The position numbers and the translations under genes are program-made. The notes beneath the pieces are model-generated. The model saw only the letters and a program-made list of their open reading frames with translations, ran no database searches and had not been told where the DNA came from. This document shows, piece after piece, positions 35,426-47,123 of a DNA stretch of 64,000 bases. The DNA is taken from assembly GCA_025766275.1 (NCBI GenBank), contig JAFKAC010000004.1:434001-498000 (forward strand), given 5' to 3'. Source of the DNA: Lactarius indigo (lineage: Eukaryota > Basidiomycota > Agaricomycetes > Russulales > Russulaceae). Within the stretch, counting starts at the first letter, position 1. Every line of letters starts with the position of its first letter.

Positions 35426-35747
35426 ATGGTGAGCCTTAAATAGACTGGCTAATGTCTTTGAGTTCCAGTTCCGTGAATGCTGGATTTGCAGATGATTTAG
35501 GAAACATGTCTGGAGGTATCACATTGAAACAATATGTCTGTTGTGTGAGACATATGTGAAACCACTTATTTTAATATGTGCTTCATGTTTAGTTTCAATC
35601 CAGGTAGATGACAGCAGACGGATGTATCTACAGATGTAGCAAGGGGGTAACATTTCCTGGGATGGAAGCGATATATCCATGGACAGAGATGATGTCTGTG
35701 AATGGAAGTGATCTTTCCGTGGACGGAAATGATCCTTCTATTGGTGG

Positions 35748-36130
35748 ATGCAATCCATCCGTAGACGGACGAAATCCATCCGTAGACGGACGAAATCCAT
35801 CCGTAGACGGATGCAATCCATCCGTAGACGGATGCAATCCATCCGTAGATGGATGCAATCCATCCGTAGACGGATGCAATCCATCCGTAGATGGATGCAA
35901 TCCATCCGTAGACGGATGCAATCCATCTGTAGACGGATGCAATCCATCCGTAGACGGATGCAATCCATCTGTAGACGGATGCAATCCATCCGTAGACGGA
36001 TGCAATCCATCTGTAGACGGATGCAATCCATCCATAGATGGATGCAATCCATCCGTAGACGGATGCAATCCATCCGTAGACAGATGCGAGCCATCCGTAG
36101 ACAGATACAATCCATCCGTAGACGGATGTA
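35748..36130. repeat. 21-bp tandem array, about 18 units
   Basis: Unit GCAATCCATCCGTAGACGGA plus one base, about 18 near-identical copies. Each has the inverted pair CCGT-AG-ACGG, echoing the CCGT-x-ACGG palindromes of the array at 31835-32731. The period keeps frames open on both strands (CNPSVDG heptapeptides on plus), which I regard as incidental. It sits between the divergent ends of M1 and M2. Confidence 0.9.
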
Positions 36131-36469
36131 ATCCTTCCTTAGATGAGACGGAAGTGAACTTACTGTGGAAGGAAGTGATATGTTACGGATTAGAACTGAT
36201 ACTTGAATGGAAGTGATACGCCCTCAGATGGAAGTGATGTTTCACCGGATGGAAGTGATACTTCCTGAGACGGAAGTGATGCTTCCTTGTACAATAGAAT
36301 GTGCTTCCTCTGATGGCGGAGACATTTGCCATGGGATCCATTCGTAACTTTAGTTCTGTATGGCTCACCCGTCCACACATATGTATGAGGTATTTACTGG
36401 TACATAGAAAGTGTGCGAGCTCGTTTTGAATACATGTGTGTTTCTCAGTACAGACTCCTTGTAACTACG

Positions 36470-37889
36470 TCACTTGTCCCAGCCGCTGGTCTTGTAAATT
36501 CCATCCCTAATATATGAGATATCAGAATAGAGGTCCATTACGACGCCCATGAGTATCGTGCATCTCTCCATGAGATCCCCAGAGTGATCAGATGGGTCAA
36601 GCGAAAGCAGCCCCCTGTAGGCAGCAGGGAAATGGCGCCCGGAAGCGACATGCGGATATGGTGCCCTGGCCACCTATGGGAGTGTGTAAATGTCAGGAAA
36701 CCGCAATCGACAAGACACCACTCACATATGCAACAGGTATAAGATTACTCTCAGGAATACTTATTATTTCCTCTTCCGGTGGACTGGAATCGGTATCCAT
36801 CTTCTCCCCACTGTGAGAACCTTCCACTGACCGTGGGCTATCAGGAACGCGTGCTGTAGGAGGGGCTGTAACATCCTGTATGTTGATGGGAATGGGCATA
36901 GTGCTCCGTTCCTGTATTGGACTATCTGGTAGCTCAAGGGCTTCGTGGACCTGCGATCTGTCAAGAACGGTCACTGCCTCAGGTCTATCAGTTACATCGT
37001 CCTCGTGGAGTACGGGTTCCGTGTGTAGGACTTCCTGCAAGATGTTGCCAGTGCCCTCTTCCGCCGGACCTGTAGCACCATGAGATTCTTGCATAGTTGG
37101 AGCCGTTCCGGGACTGTGCGCGGTTTCCTGTGACCCGTCGGAAACGGCTGCGACGCCAAGGGTGGATGTTGTCTGGGTGTATGTGACTCAAAATAACTCG
37201 CCATGAACGTGTGCCATCTTGGGACTTACAATGCTCTGAGCTATGTCAAGGACATCAGCTATCTCTGGATCCGCGGCTTCCTGTAGCTCACAGGAAGGTC
37301 CTGCAGCGTGTGGAACTGGAGTAACCTGCAACGGGTCAGTGGCGGGTTCTGGCTCAGATGCAGGTGCATCTGGGGTGGTGTCCTGCCTCAGTGTTGCCTT
37401 TCGCCTATGGAGGAAGGCGGTACGGCGGGCATGGTGAGTTGGTGGAGACGGATCGGACTCAGTGGGCTCCACTAGTATTGTCGCCGACATATCCGATATG
37501 TTCTGTGGAAAATGAGAATGGTTTTTGATGGAGGGGTAGATGTGGCATACCGCTGGCGAAGGCAAGGAAGGTGCTACGGAAGTTTCGATTGTAGCAGGAG
37601 GCACAGCAGTGGCCGGACTGCGCTTCTTGAGGAAGCGGTAGCGTGTGGAAGGCCGCGCCTCTACTGTGGAAGATGGTGTTGTCTGTCCGGGTTCTGAAAG
37701 ATGGCCAGATGATATGGTAGAGAGTGGGGGTCCATGCCCGGATGGATCACCCTCAGCGGAATGCTGTCCGGATTGCACACAGGAAGGGGGAGGGCGTGGA
37801 GGCATCTTTCCAACGTATGCCCATTGACCTGGAAGCCCCTGTTTCAGTATAAATAATTTACCAACTAGGGTCGGACCTGTATGCGACAT
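36470..37889 (-). CDS. KDZ-element hypothetical gene M2, Pro/Ser-rich
   Basis: Starts MSHTGPTLVGKLFILK (37889) and reads a Pro/Ser/Thr-rich, mostly disordered protein. Introns have donors such as GTAAGTCCC (after LDIAQSI) and GTGAGTGG (near 36723), with the last exon ending DGIYKTSGWDK at 36470. The last exon contains a short ordered helix-forming segment (LMERCTILMGVVMDLYSDISYI). No known domain is visible. It is co-oriented with M1 and diverges from the Zn-cluster gene at 38310, whose promoter it may share across 37890-38309. Exon joins were judged by eye; the internal exon order is moderately secure. Confidence 0.5.
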
Positions 37890-38149
37890 TCTCTACTGAT
37901 CTATGGGCTGTAGGTGATTCTACAGTGGTGGGTTTCAAAATGTGCGTCGACTATGTCATCAAAAATGCCTTCTGATACATTTCTAGTGGACCTATACGAT
38001 ATGACGCTGGTGTACTAGGGTCTCGACTCTGAACTCCAGGCCTCAGATTGCCGATAGGCTTCTGAATGATGCAAGACATCAATAGGCAACACATGAGGCG
38101 AGGCCATGTGATCATTAATGTCCGAAATTCGGATAAGTTGTCTGAACTG

Positions 38150-38200
38150 TCAGGTTCCATCGGGTTCCATCGGGTTCCATTGGGTCCCATCTAGCTCCAT
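38150..38200. repeat. Short direct repeat near KDZ divergent promoter
   Basis: About four copies of a 10-bp unit, GGGTTCCATC, in the spacer between genes M2 and P1. Length and position suggest a local tandem repeat; no function is implied. Confidence 0.55.
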
Positions 38201-38309
38201 TCGGAAACTGGTCTTCGGGCATGGGAGACTTCCCACGAGCAATGGAAAATACTGCGTGTCCGCCCCCCCCTCCCTGTAGTCCGTTTCCGCACATTCCCTC
38301 GCTTCCACT

Positions 38310-40177
38310 ATGCCCCCACAGCGCAGGATATATGTGGACAAGCTTACTGCAGATGAAAAAGCACTGATGGGCACTGCTATCCGCTTCGACCTTGCGCTCA
38401 GGTATAGGGAGAAGAATATCGAATCTGTGGATGACGATTGGTACAGGACGTGCATTGCTTCGGAATTGGTAAGTGCTAGTATCCCTTAATATATTGAACT
38501 GCATGCTAATTTGATGTTTTCACTATATAGGACGATGTAAATGAGATATTTGGGAAGTATTCAGACGGAACGACGGAGCCACGTATGCACCCGATAATCA
38601 CATATGTTGCTGAAGAATGGGATAGCGCTGCGGACAGTTCCAGGGTGCCGGATATCGCTGCACTCAAGCTCAAAGACGTCTCCAAGCTATGCAATGACGG
38701 TGCAGCGAATAATCCGTTGTGGAATAGCCAGCTTAATATGAAGACGCTTAATACACTCATTGGGCTTCTGAATCCCTCGGATCGGTGGTGGCTTCCGGCT
38801 CTGCATTCGGATGTGGATGATATTCCAGGTATGTTACACATCTTCCTCTCACTCCCGTAACAGCTATTCCCATTTATTTCCAGATGCTCCCCACGTAACG
38901 CCACCTAAGGCGGGGTCCAAAGCATCTGGAAAGCGTCCCGCGCCACCCCCTCCTGATACGGGTTCTGACAGTGGTGCAGAGCCCTCCGGCCCAGTTCCTG
39001 CATCCGTTCAGGATGCTACCATGGTCAATGAGGATGTTGAGATGCAAGAGGACGATGGGGGAGAAACACCGCGCAAGCCGAAGAAGGCCACAAAGCGTGT
39101 TGCAGTCCAGTCCCCCACAGCAGCCCATCGTACTACCCGCCGCCGGCGCACAACTACTGGCGCAGGCGACGTCCCTTCTTCTCCAGAGCCCGAGCCCACA
39201 GAACTCGTTCCCGTGCGCCCAGTCCCCATGGAACCTGTGTCCGGTGTCCCTCTGCACGCTGCTGTTCCCACGCGCACAAAACCCGTTAATGTGACCATTG
39301 TGAGTTCTGATGAGGCTGAGGATCTGCAGGGATCTCGTCGATCTCGTTGACGACGTCTAAGTATCATTGACGATTCCGCCTCGGAACTGGAAACTGGGCC
39401 GCCGGATCCGGTAAGTCCCTCATGGCTCTATTCCTGTTTCCGTACTCACAGTGTGCTACAGCGCGCATGTGGCCCTTGCAAGGCTGCAAACCACAAATGC
39501 AAGCCACAACCCGCCGGGAGGAAGGGAACAGCATGCAGGTGGTGTACGAAGCGGAGGCACAAGTGTGTCCCCCGCCCTCAGTGGGTGGCGACAGGGAAGG
39601 AGGACGGGAAAGGGAAGAAAAAACAATCACTCGGTGCGTTCCCATTTGTCTGATATCATTGTATTATGCTAACGGACCCACAGACGAAGTCGTGCAGAGG
39701 TTGGACGACATGTCCAACACTCAAGAGGCCCACATTGCGGCCATGCGCGACTTCGTGCACAATACGGACGTCATCCTACGTGCCCTGCGTACCCAAGGAC
39801 CAGGTAATGTTAATATGTCAACCCTACGCCTCCGGACGCCTGCTGTTCCGCTTTTCACAGAACCTGGACCATCCACACCCAGCGCGTCCTCTGTTGCCAG
39901 TGGCACCAGTGGCGCCCCCTCAACAGTTTCCAGCATGGGGCTTGGTCGTATGATGATCAGCGATGCGGGTGTCGCTGGCCCTTCCGAAGTCCCACCCGAC
40001 CGCCCACAGGCCCCAGGTACGTCGTAACTCGCATCCACATTTCCCGGATGCATATTCACATTTTCCACCTTCCTAGCATCTCGCCAGAGTCTCTGGAATC
40101 GCTCAAGTCGTGCGGGAACCTCTAGTGGAGCACAGTCGAGGGTTGGGTCGCACCAATCATCTCGCGGACGTACCTAG
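38310..40177 (+). CDS. KDZ-element gene P1 with Zn2Cys6-like cluster
   Basis: ATG 38310 opens MPPQRRIYVDKLTADEK. Exons with matching phases: 38310-38468, 38531-38828, 38884 onward, then exons from about 39463, 39684 and 39860 to the stop at 40177. The middle exon encodes a basic/acidic linker. The next has a cysteine cluster CGPCKAANHKC...CRWCTKRRHKC, that is C-x2-C-x6-C twice, as in fungal Zn2Cys6 DNA-binding domains but with a different spacer. It is followed by a heptad-like helix (RLDDMSNTQEAHIAAM). An in-frame TGA at 39348-39350 interrupts the reading just before a CGA-rich run and an intron; a CGA to TGA change would explain it. If real, the product lacks the cluster. It could regulate element genes by binding the palindromic arrays; that is a guess. 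Confidence 0.6.
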
Positions 40178-41163
40178 ATGCTGGAATATCATATAACGCT
40201 TGTCTTATCTACTTTTGTCTTGTATTACCCCATCTATAGTATGTTATATATCTTCAAGGCTCTGATGCTGACATCCGTATGCATATTATGTTGCTTATAC
40301 GTGTCGCAGGTTATGTCCAGGACGTTTCCGAAGCGTTCCAAGCATGGGACGTATGCAATATATATATGAGGATCATGAGCACGTCACAGGATACCGGCGC
40401 ATGTATCTGGGAGTCACGGGCACATCACAGGACGTTTCCGGCATGGTTTCCGTCAAAGGTTTCCGGTACGCTCACAACAGTATCATCCCGGAATTCGTAT
40501 GCATAATATATCACTTCTGTGTGTCGCAGGTGACATATGGGACGTTTCCGAAGCTTTCTAAGCATTGCACATATGGATTACGCATGTGGGGATCACGAGC
40601 ACATCATGGAATACTGTCGCATGTCACAGGATGTTTCCGGCAAGGTTTCCAGGATCAATATGGGACAGTCCTGAAACAATCTGCCCATGCCCCATATTGG
40701 GTACATACACAGGAGTCACAGGTGCACTGTAAGAGGTTCCTATAGCCTTCCTAACATGCTCCATACACGCTCCATACAATGGATGCATACACAGATCATT
40801 GGCATATGCAGGTCATGGGCACATCACGAGCAAGATCATGGAACGTCTTGAAACATTCCAGAAACACAGAACTTCTCTGTGTGGGGGTTCGGACTATTCA
40901 AGCAGTGACACACATTCCGTATCTGTTGCATGCAGGAAACATGTGAGTAGGCCATGGTCACATGTTTTGGAATATGGACTGGCATGTGTAGTATGATTGG
41001 AATGACAGACAGTGTCCTGGTTGGAGGGGTATGAGCTGCGTTGTCACATCTCTAATCATTATCTACCTAGACAGTAGGTTGTAGCATGGATTTGCTTAAG
41101 TACCACATGTATAGTATTATGTCCATCCACCCCCCTATTACCTCACCCCACATCTAACCTCGC
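40178..41163. other. Intergenic within KDZ element, diffuse repeats
   Basis: No gene. About 230-bp spaced repeats share GTCGCAGGT...ATG-GGACGTTTCCGAAGC and CACGGGCACATCA-type motifs (40310-40450, 40530-40650). CACATCAC and TTTCCG echo the arrays nearer the ends. Confidence 0.5.
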
Positions 41164-41595
41164 ATGTCTGACATCCAGAAGGCATCAAAAGAGAAGGATA
41201 TTGATATGTCCATAAAGGATGTCCATCTTACCTTTACCAGGACCTATACTGGGGTTTCCGATCCAGAAGATGATGCTTCATCTGGTCTGGAATCCTTTGA
41301 TGAAGATGATATGTATGGATTGGACAATGGAGATGACATCATTTGCAATATTCCCGACACAGATGAAGAATCACAGGAACTTGAACATTCCTTGGATAGG
41401 GTATGTCCTCCACCCCACTCCCGACTTTCGGAGATCTCATGTGTTATCCAGCTCAATGAGCTCATTAATGCTTCCCAGAGTCTGTGTGTCGACCTTGAGA
41501 ACATCTATATTCTGGCAGTGGAATTGTACAATATTTGGAACAGGGGAGATGTGTCTGAGCATGATTCCCAGCAGAGTTCAGATCCCTTGTCTGTC

Positions 41596-41600
41596 CTGCA
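41596..41600. repeat. Target site duplication of nested copia element, left
   Basis: CTGCA at 41596-41600 and again at 47651-47655, exactly flanking the two 527-bp LTRs. A 5-bp duplication is typical of Ty1/copia integrase. Confidence 0.95.
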
Positions 41601-42127
41601 TGTTGAAGTGAGTTCTAATATTATCTTATCGATTGTTTCCTTCGTACCCGTATGGACTGTGTGCAAACCCACGCAAGTCCCTTTGATTTACCGCCTCGGC
41701 TTGTTATTTTCTTGCGTTTGGATGCCGGACCGTATGTCCCGGATCCTCTCCTGGTTGTACTCGGCCGCAGATTCACTATACTGTCGCTCTGCGGAAGCAG
41801 AGCATAAAACTTCCAACTATATAGTTTATATTTCCTACAGTTATATAAGTCCCTAGTTCTGCTCAGTAGTACCTCAGCTTTTGCCCTGTTAGTGCGCGCA
41901 AACGCTGAGGTAAGTTATCCGTACTACACTTTATATTCGCCTGTGCTCATGCGCTTCATAGTATATTGTCTTCTCGTGCAGGTGAATAGATTATTAGCTT
42001 TTGCCCTGTTAGTGCACGCAAACGCTGAGTATATTGTCTTCTTGTGCAGACATATTCCGCGCGCACGATCATTCACTAACAAGTTTATTTACTATCTATT
42101 CATTCCGAGCTTCCATACCTCGTAAGA
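41601..42127 (+). repeat. 5' LTR of nested copia element
   Basis: 527 bp, begins TGTTGAAGTGAG, ends CCTCGTAAGA. It contains two copies of a ~33-bp internal repeat around CTTTTGCCCTGTTAGTGC (about 41876 and 41997). It matches 47124-47650 except for 11 transitions. Confidence 0.95.
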
Positions 42128-42141
42128 GGTTATGGGCCCTG
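42128..42141 (+). other. Primer-binding site of nested copia element
   Basis: GGTTATGGGCCCTG immediately after the 5' LTR, the same string as in the other copia family at 2631-2645. It fits half-tRNA (initiator Met anticodon loop) priming. The first in-frame ATG (42132) lies inside it; a later ATG at 42156 may be the real start. Confidence 0.6.
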
Positions 42142-45100
42142 CCCTTCCCGCTGCTATGAACAATCCGCTCCCTACCTCTGTCCCCCGTCTCGACCCCACC
42201 GGCTCCAATTGGGCCATCTTCAGCATGCGCTTCCAGGAGGCCATGGAAGCCAACCAGAAGTGGGGCCATTTCACTGGCAAATCCAAGTGTCCTGTCGCGG
42301 CTGACCCGGTCAAGCCGACGGACGATGAAAAGAAAGCCATCACCGAGTGGACTCAGGATGAGACCGTAGCCAAGTACCTCCTTTCCCAACGACTTCCTGA
42401 CTCCACTGCCGTTCGACTAAAGTCACTCACCTCTGCCGAAGAACGCTGGAACAAGGTTACCACCGAGTTCAGCGTAAAGAGTCAGTACGCGGAGACCGAC
42501 ATGCTTACCACCTTCTCCGAGATGCGTTGCCCGCGCAGCGGGGACATTCGTCAGTTCCTCGGTCAAATGCGCGTGAAGCGCGAAGAACTTGCGGCAGTCA
42601 GCGTCACCATGACCCAGAAGGAGTACAGATCAGCCATCATCAAGGCCATCCCTGACAAAATGTCAAAATTCGCCTCGGGTTTGCTCACCGCTGCGCGTGT
42701 ACTATCACCCTCCACCAACGTCGACCCTGATCTCCATATCGATCACATTTCAGAGGAGGCCGATCGCTTGGCGGCGTGGCGCAAGCGCGATGGAGCTACA
42801 TCCGGCAAAGGGAAGCAACCCCAGAGCCAGGACGAAGCGATGGCGGCAACGCAAGGGGACGGCGGAAAGAAGCGGAGGAAAGGCAAGTGCCACAACTGCG
42901 GCAAACTGGGTCACTGGGCACGCGAGTGCCGTTCGCCGAAGAAGGACACCCAGTCCAACCAAAATCAAAATCAGTCAAACACGTCCGGGCAGTCTAGTCA
43001 ACCGCCGACATACCAGAATGCCACCAAGCCCGAGAACAAGCCAGTTGGATCAGCCAACGCCGTGGCGATCCCTGAAGACGACGCCAGCGCAGAGGGCTGG
43101 ACGTCCATTGAGCCAGACGGATGCTGGTCGGCCGTGTTCACCGGGGATGTCTTTGAGCTACCGGAGAGTCAAGATCTCACCCCTCAAGAGTGCGAAGTAA
43201 CAGGGGCGAGCGCCGCGTTGTCTGGCGGGCTCGCAGCAGCTGTTATCACGCAGATGGAGGCGGCGAGACCCACCCGTGTAGAACTTTACGATTCCGGCGC
43301 CACGCGCCATATTTCGCCTTACCACGACGACTTCTTGACTTACCAATCGCTCGAGCATCCGGTCTTCCTGAATGCGGCCAACAGCCAGCAGTTCCCGGCT
43401 GTGGGCACTGGCAGCATGGTGGTCAGCGCGCCGAATGGAAACGGCGAGTCCGAGCTCACGCTCGAGAACGTGTTGCACGCACCGTCCGTCGGCTACACCC
43501 TTGTATCCCTCGGGGCACTCGACAGCCTGGGCTACCGCATCGCAATCAGCGGGGGCCATCTCGAAATCCAGTCCGGGGCAGGAGAACGCCTCGCGAGCAT
43601 CGCGCGCACTCCGCGCGGACTGTACCGCGTCGCGCATGAGTGCGAGGGCAGATACACTGTGGAGGTCGTCAGTGTCATGGAACTTCACAGGCGCATGGGG
43701 CATATCGCGCCCGCTAGCGCTCGCAAGCTCGTTGAGGACCGGCTCGTCACCGGCATCACGCTCGACCCGAATTTGCGGGAAGAGCACTGCGACGCATGTC
43801 TCTATGCCCGCGCCACCCGTCAGCCCATTCCCAAGATGCGCGTTAGTCCACAGGCCAAGAATTTCGGTGATGAGATACATACCGATGTCTGGGGCCCCGC
43901 TCCAGTAGCAACCCGGACAGGACGGCACTATTTCATTACCTTCATGGACGATGCGACTTGGTACACCGTCACCTACCTCCTCGCCGAGAAGAGCGCCGCC
44001 TTCGCGAACTATTGCCAGTTCGAGGCGTGGGCGCGAACCCAGGACCACTGCACCGCGATCAAGGTCTTGCGATCAGACCGCGGTGGCGAGTACCTGAGCG
44101 ACGCTTTCAGCAAACACCTCGCCGACGCCGGCACAGCTCGCAGACTCACCGTCCACGATTCCCCCCAGCTTAACGGCGTCGCCGAGCGCCTTAACTGCAC
44201 CCTGGTTGAGAAGGTGCGGGCCCTCTTGCACACCGCTGGTCTTCCCCAGAGTCTGTGGGGGGAAGCTCTCCGTCACTCCACCTGGCTGAAGAACCGCACT
44301 TCGACGTGGGCACTGGGTGGTGGTACCCCTTGGCAGGCGCTGTACGGTTCGCCTCCTGACTTGTCCGGGCTGAAATGCTTTGGGGATCCTGTTTGGGTGC
44401 ACGACCCGAACAGCTCCAAGCTGGACCCGAGAGCCCGCGAAGGGCGTTGGATCGGTTTCGATACCGAGTCGCGTGGCCACCGGGTATACTGGCCCTCAAA
44501 CAGGTCAGTAGGTGTCGAGCGCAATGTATACTTCGCTGCGGCCGAGCGGCTCGAGGGGGAGAAAATGGACGTACCCATCTCCAAAATTTCGTCCGAGCCG
44601 CACGCCGCGTCTATACCATTGTTGTCGCCCCCGCCGCCGTCACCCTCAGCACCCTCTCAGCCCACACCTGCACCTCCATCCTGGCAGTCGTCACTGTCGT
44701 CGCTGTCGTCGCTGTCTGAGGTCGAGTCTATGTTGCCTGAGCCAGAACCAGAGCACACCACCCGCCTCAGAAAGCTGTCCCGCATAGTCCGCGAGCTCCA
44801 AGCTGGAATCGGTGTCGCGTCCACACGCCGTTCAGACCCTATGATACCCAGGGGGATTTCCGTCCCTGGTAGTTTCGCAGATGAGGAGGGGGAGTCCATC
44901 GATATGGCGTGGTCAGTTGAAGGTGGTCTGCCAACTCTACGCGAAGATTGGGTCGGAGTCGAAATGGCTCTGGTGGCTGAAACGGCCGATTCCGAAGCAC
45001 TAGAACCCCGCAACCTTGCTGAGGCGAAGCGCCGGCCCGACTGGCCGCTCTGGGAGCAGGCTATCCGTGAGGAGCTTGCCACCCTCCACGCTGCCGGCAC

Positions 45101-45668
45101 CTGGACACTCGAACACGCACCGCCTGGAGCCAATGTCATCGGGTCAAAATGGGTCTTCAAGGCAAAGAAAGACGCTTCCGGCAAAGTCATGCGATACAAG
45201 GCGCGCCTCGTGGCGCAGGGTTTTAGCCAGGTTGAGGGGGTGGACTACTTCGACACTTACGCCCCCGTTGCCCGACTTGCATCGTCGCGCACAGTAATCG
45301 CGATGGCTAACCGACTTGGACTGGAGCTACACCAGGTGGACATCAAGGGTGTGTACCTCAACGGCGAGTTGATGCCTGACGAAGTACTGTACATGCGTCA
45401 CCCCCCGGGCTACCGTGAGGACACATCTGGCCGCGTCCTACGTCTGCGAAAGTCCCTGTACAGCCTCAAACAGGCCGGGCGCCAGTGGTATCAAAAGTTC
45501 ACTCAAATCCTCAGCAGCCTCGGGTTCCAGCAGTGCAAGGTGGACCAGGCCGTGTTCTACAAGCACATCAAAAACCCCCGTGCGATCATCGTCATCGCGG
45601 TGCACGTCAACAACTGCACGATCGCAGCTAGCAGCGCCGCAGCGGTCGATGCCCTCAAGGCTGGGCTC
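42132..45668 (+). pseudogene. Copia gag-pol, part 1 (gag to reverse transcriptase)
   Basis: 1,179 codons: gag (NWAIFSMRFQEAMEANQKW), CCHC knuckle CHNCGKLGHWAREC (about 42890), protease VELYDSGATRHISPY, integrase HHCC (HRRMGHIAPAS...CDAC) and core blocks HTDVWGPAP, RSDRGGEYL, LNGVAERLN. The reverse transcriptase begins FKAKKDASGKVMRYKARLVAQG and has FDTYAPVARLASSR and HQVDIKGVYLNGEL. The metal-binding YxDD box reads HVNN (residues 1158-1161, nt 45603-45614): both Asp codons became Asn. Two coordinating acids lost should kill polymerisation. The frame is then cut at 45668 by the solo LTR. Otherwise open. Inactive by two independent changes. Confidence 0.92.
45664..45668. repeat. Target site duplication of solo LTR, left
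   Basis: GGCTC at 45664-45668 and at 46212-46216, exactly flanking the solo LTR. Removing the LTR and one copy of GGCTC restores the reading frame of the copia polyprotein without change of phase. Confidence 0.93.
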
Positions 45669-46211
45669 TGTTGAGACGAGACTGATAAAGTCACATGTCT
45701 CGTGGGATCTGATTGAGTCAGCCCACATACTATATACGGTATCTACCCCTTATGGACTTATGGACACTCCGGACTCATATGGACCGCTTTTGTTTATCTT
45801 TATTGTTAGATCCATATATGGTTCTTATTGTTCTTTCTATTGTTAAGATACCGGTATTGTCTGCTTTAGGCAGCTATTGTTCTCTGCCATCCAATGGCGT
45901 TTCTCCCTCTGGCGCACAGACCACCTGTATTGTGTTTGGGTCACCAGTGCGCACAGACCATTATTAGCTAAGCGTCCTGTATATAAGGACTGCTGTCTTC
46001 GCCTCTACACTTCAGAGTTCCCTTCACCTCTGAAGTGTAAGTTCCTTCTCTATTTACTTCTCTTAATACCTTTACTCATAGACGTTGCTTCTTTATAGTA
46101 ACTTGTCTCCCTAGGTATGCAGCTGTAATAGAGTTCCCTTCACCTCTGAAGTTAACTTGTCTCCCTAGCTGTTCAAGCTTATCCCTTGCTTGTTAGTTCT
46201 GCGCTTCAACA
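45669..46211. repeat. Solo LTR (543 bp) inside copia reverse transcriptase
   Basis: Starts TGTTGAGACG and ends CTTCAACA, short inverted termini of LTR type, with no internal region and a 5-bp duplication. It is what remains after recombination between two LTRs of a third retroelement family. An internal repeat, GAGTTCCCTTCACCTCTGAAG, occurs twice (about 46014 and 46130). Orientation cannot be set by sequence alone. It puts a TGA at the start of the inserted sequence. Confidence 0.9.
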
Positions 46212-46216
46212 GGCTC

Positions 46217-47116
46217 CGTAAGCACGTTGAGGTCACGGACCTTGGCGAGCTTCACTGGATGCTCGGAATCGAGGTGAAGCGGGACTGCGCCGGTGGCACA
46301 GTGCACCTGTCACAGCGGTCCTATGTCGACTCAATCTTGCGACGCTTCGGTTTTGACAACACGAAGACCGTCTCCACCCCCTTCAACACTCAAGTCCGGC
46401 TCACTTTGGAGCAAGCCCCGGCGGATGCGGCTGAATTCGCGGTCATGTGTGACATGCCCTACCGCGAGGCTGTCGGCGCGCTCAACTGGGCAGCGCTCGC
46501 TACTTGTCCCGACATCGCGTTCGTGGTCGCCACTGTCGCTCGATTCTCAGCTAACCCCGGAATGGCACACTGGACCGCGGTAAAACGCATCTTCCGCTAT
46601 TTGGCGGGGACGCACGATCTGTGGCTCACGTACGGCGAGGCGCGTCGCACCCTGGTTGGGTACGCAGACGCAGACGGCAGCATGACAGAGGACCGCCACG
46701 CGATCACCGGATACGCCTTCCTCATCGACGGCGGCGCGGTCTCCTGGTCTTCAAAGAAGCAGGAGATCATATCACTCTCTACCACCGAGAGCGAGTACGT
46801 CACCGCGACGCACGGCATGAAGGAGGCCTTATGGCTCCGAAACCTGCTGTCCGAGGTCTTCGAGCCCATCACAAATGCGACCACTTTGTTCTCGGACAAT
46901 CAATCCGTGATCGCACTGATGAAAGATCATCAGTTCCACCCGCGCACCAAACACATCGACGTGCGCTATCATTTTATCCGCTGGGTGGTTGAAAACGGCG
47001 CTTTACGCCTCATGTACTGCCCCACGGCAGACATGGTGGCTGATGTGCTGACCAAAGCGCTCCCCTCACCCAAAGTTAAGCACCTCGCCGAGTGTCTCGG
47101 ACTTCGCACGGTTTGA
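46217..47116 (+). pseudogene. Copia pol, part 2 (reverse transcriptase end and RNase H)
   Basis: 299 codons: DLGELHWMLGIEVKRD (thumb region of copia RT), then GALNWAALATCPDIAF, RYLAGTHDLWL and the RNase H segment (YADADGSMTEDRHAITGYAF, SWSSKKQEIISLSTTESEYVTATHGMKE, TLFSDNQSVIALMKD, TKHIDVRYHFIR). RNase H acidic residues D, E and D are visible. It ends at TGA 47114-47116, 8 bp before the 3' LTR. It is the continuation of part 1 across the solo LTR. Confidence 0.93.
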
Positions 47117-47123
47117 GGGGGAG
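47112..47123 (+). other. Polypurine tract of nested copia element
   Basis: TTTGAGGGGGAG immediately upstream of the 3' LTR, the purine-run primer for plus-strand synthesis. It overlaps the pol stop codon. Confidence 0.85.

Noticed and set aside
35608..36216. Heptapeptide-repeat proteins (CNPSVDG) on both strands
   Set aside because: The 21-bp tandem array keeps several frames open on both strands; no independent coding evidence.
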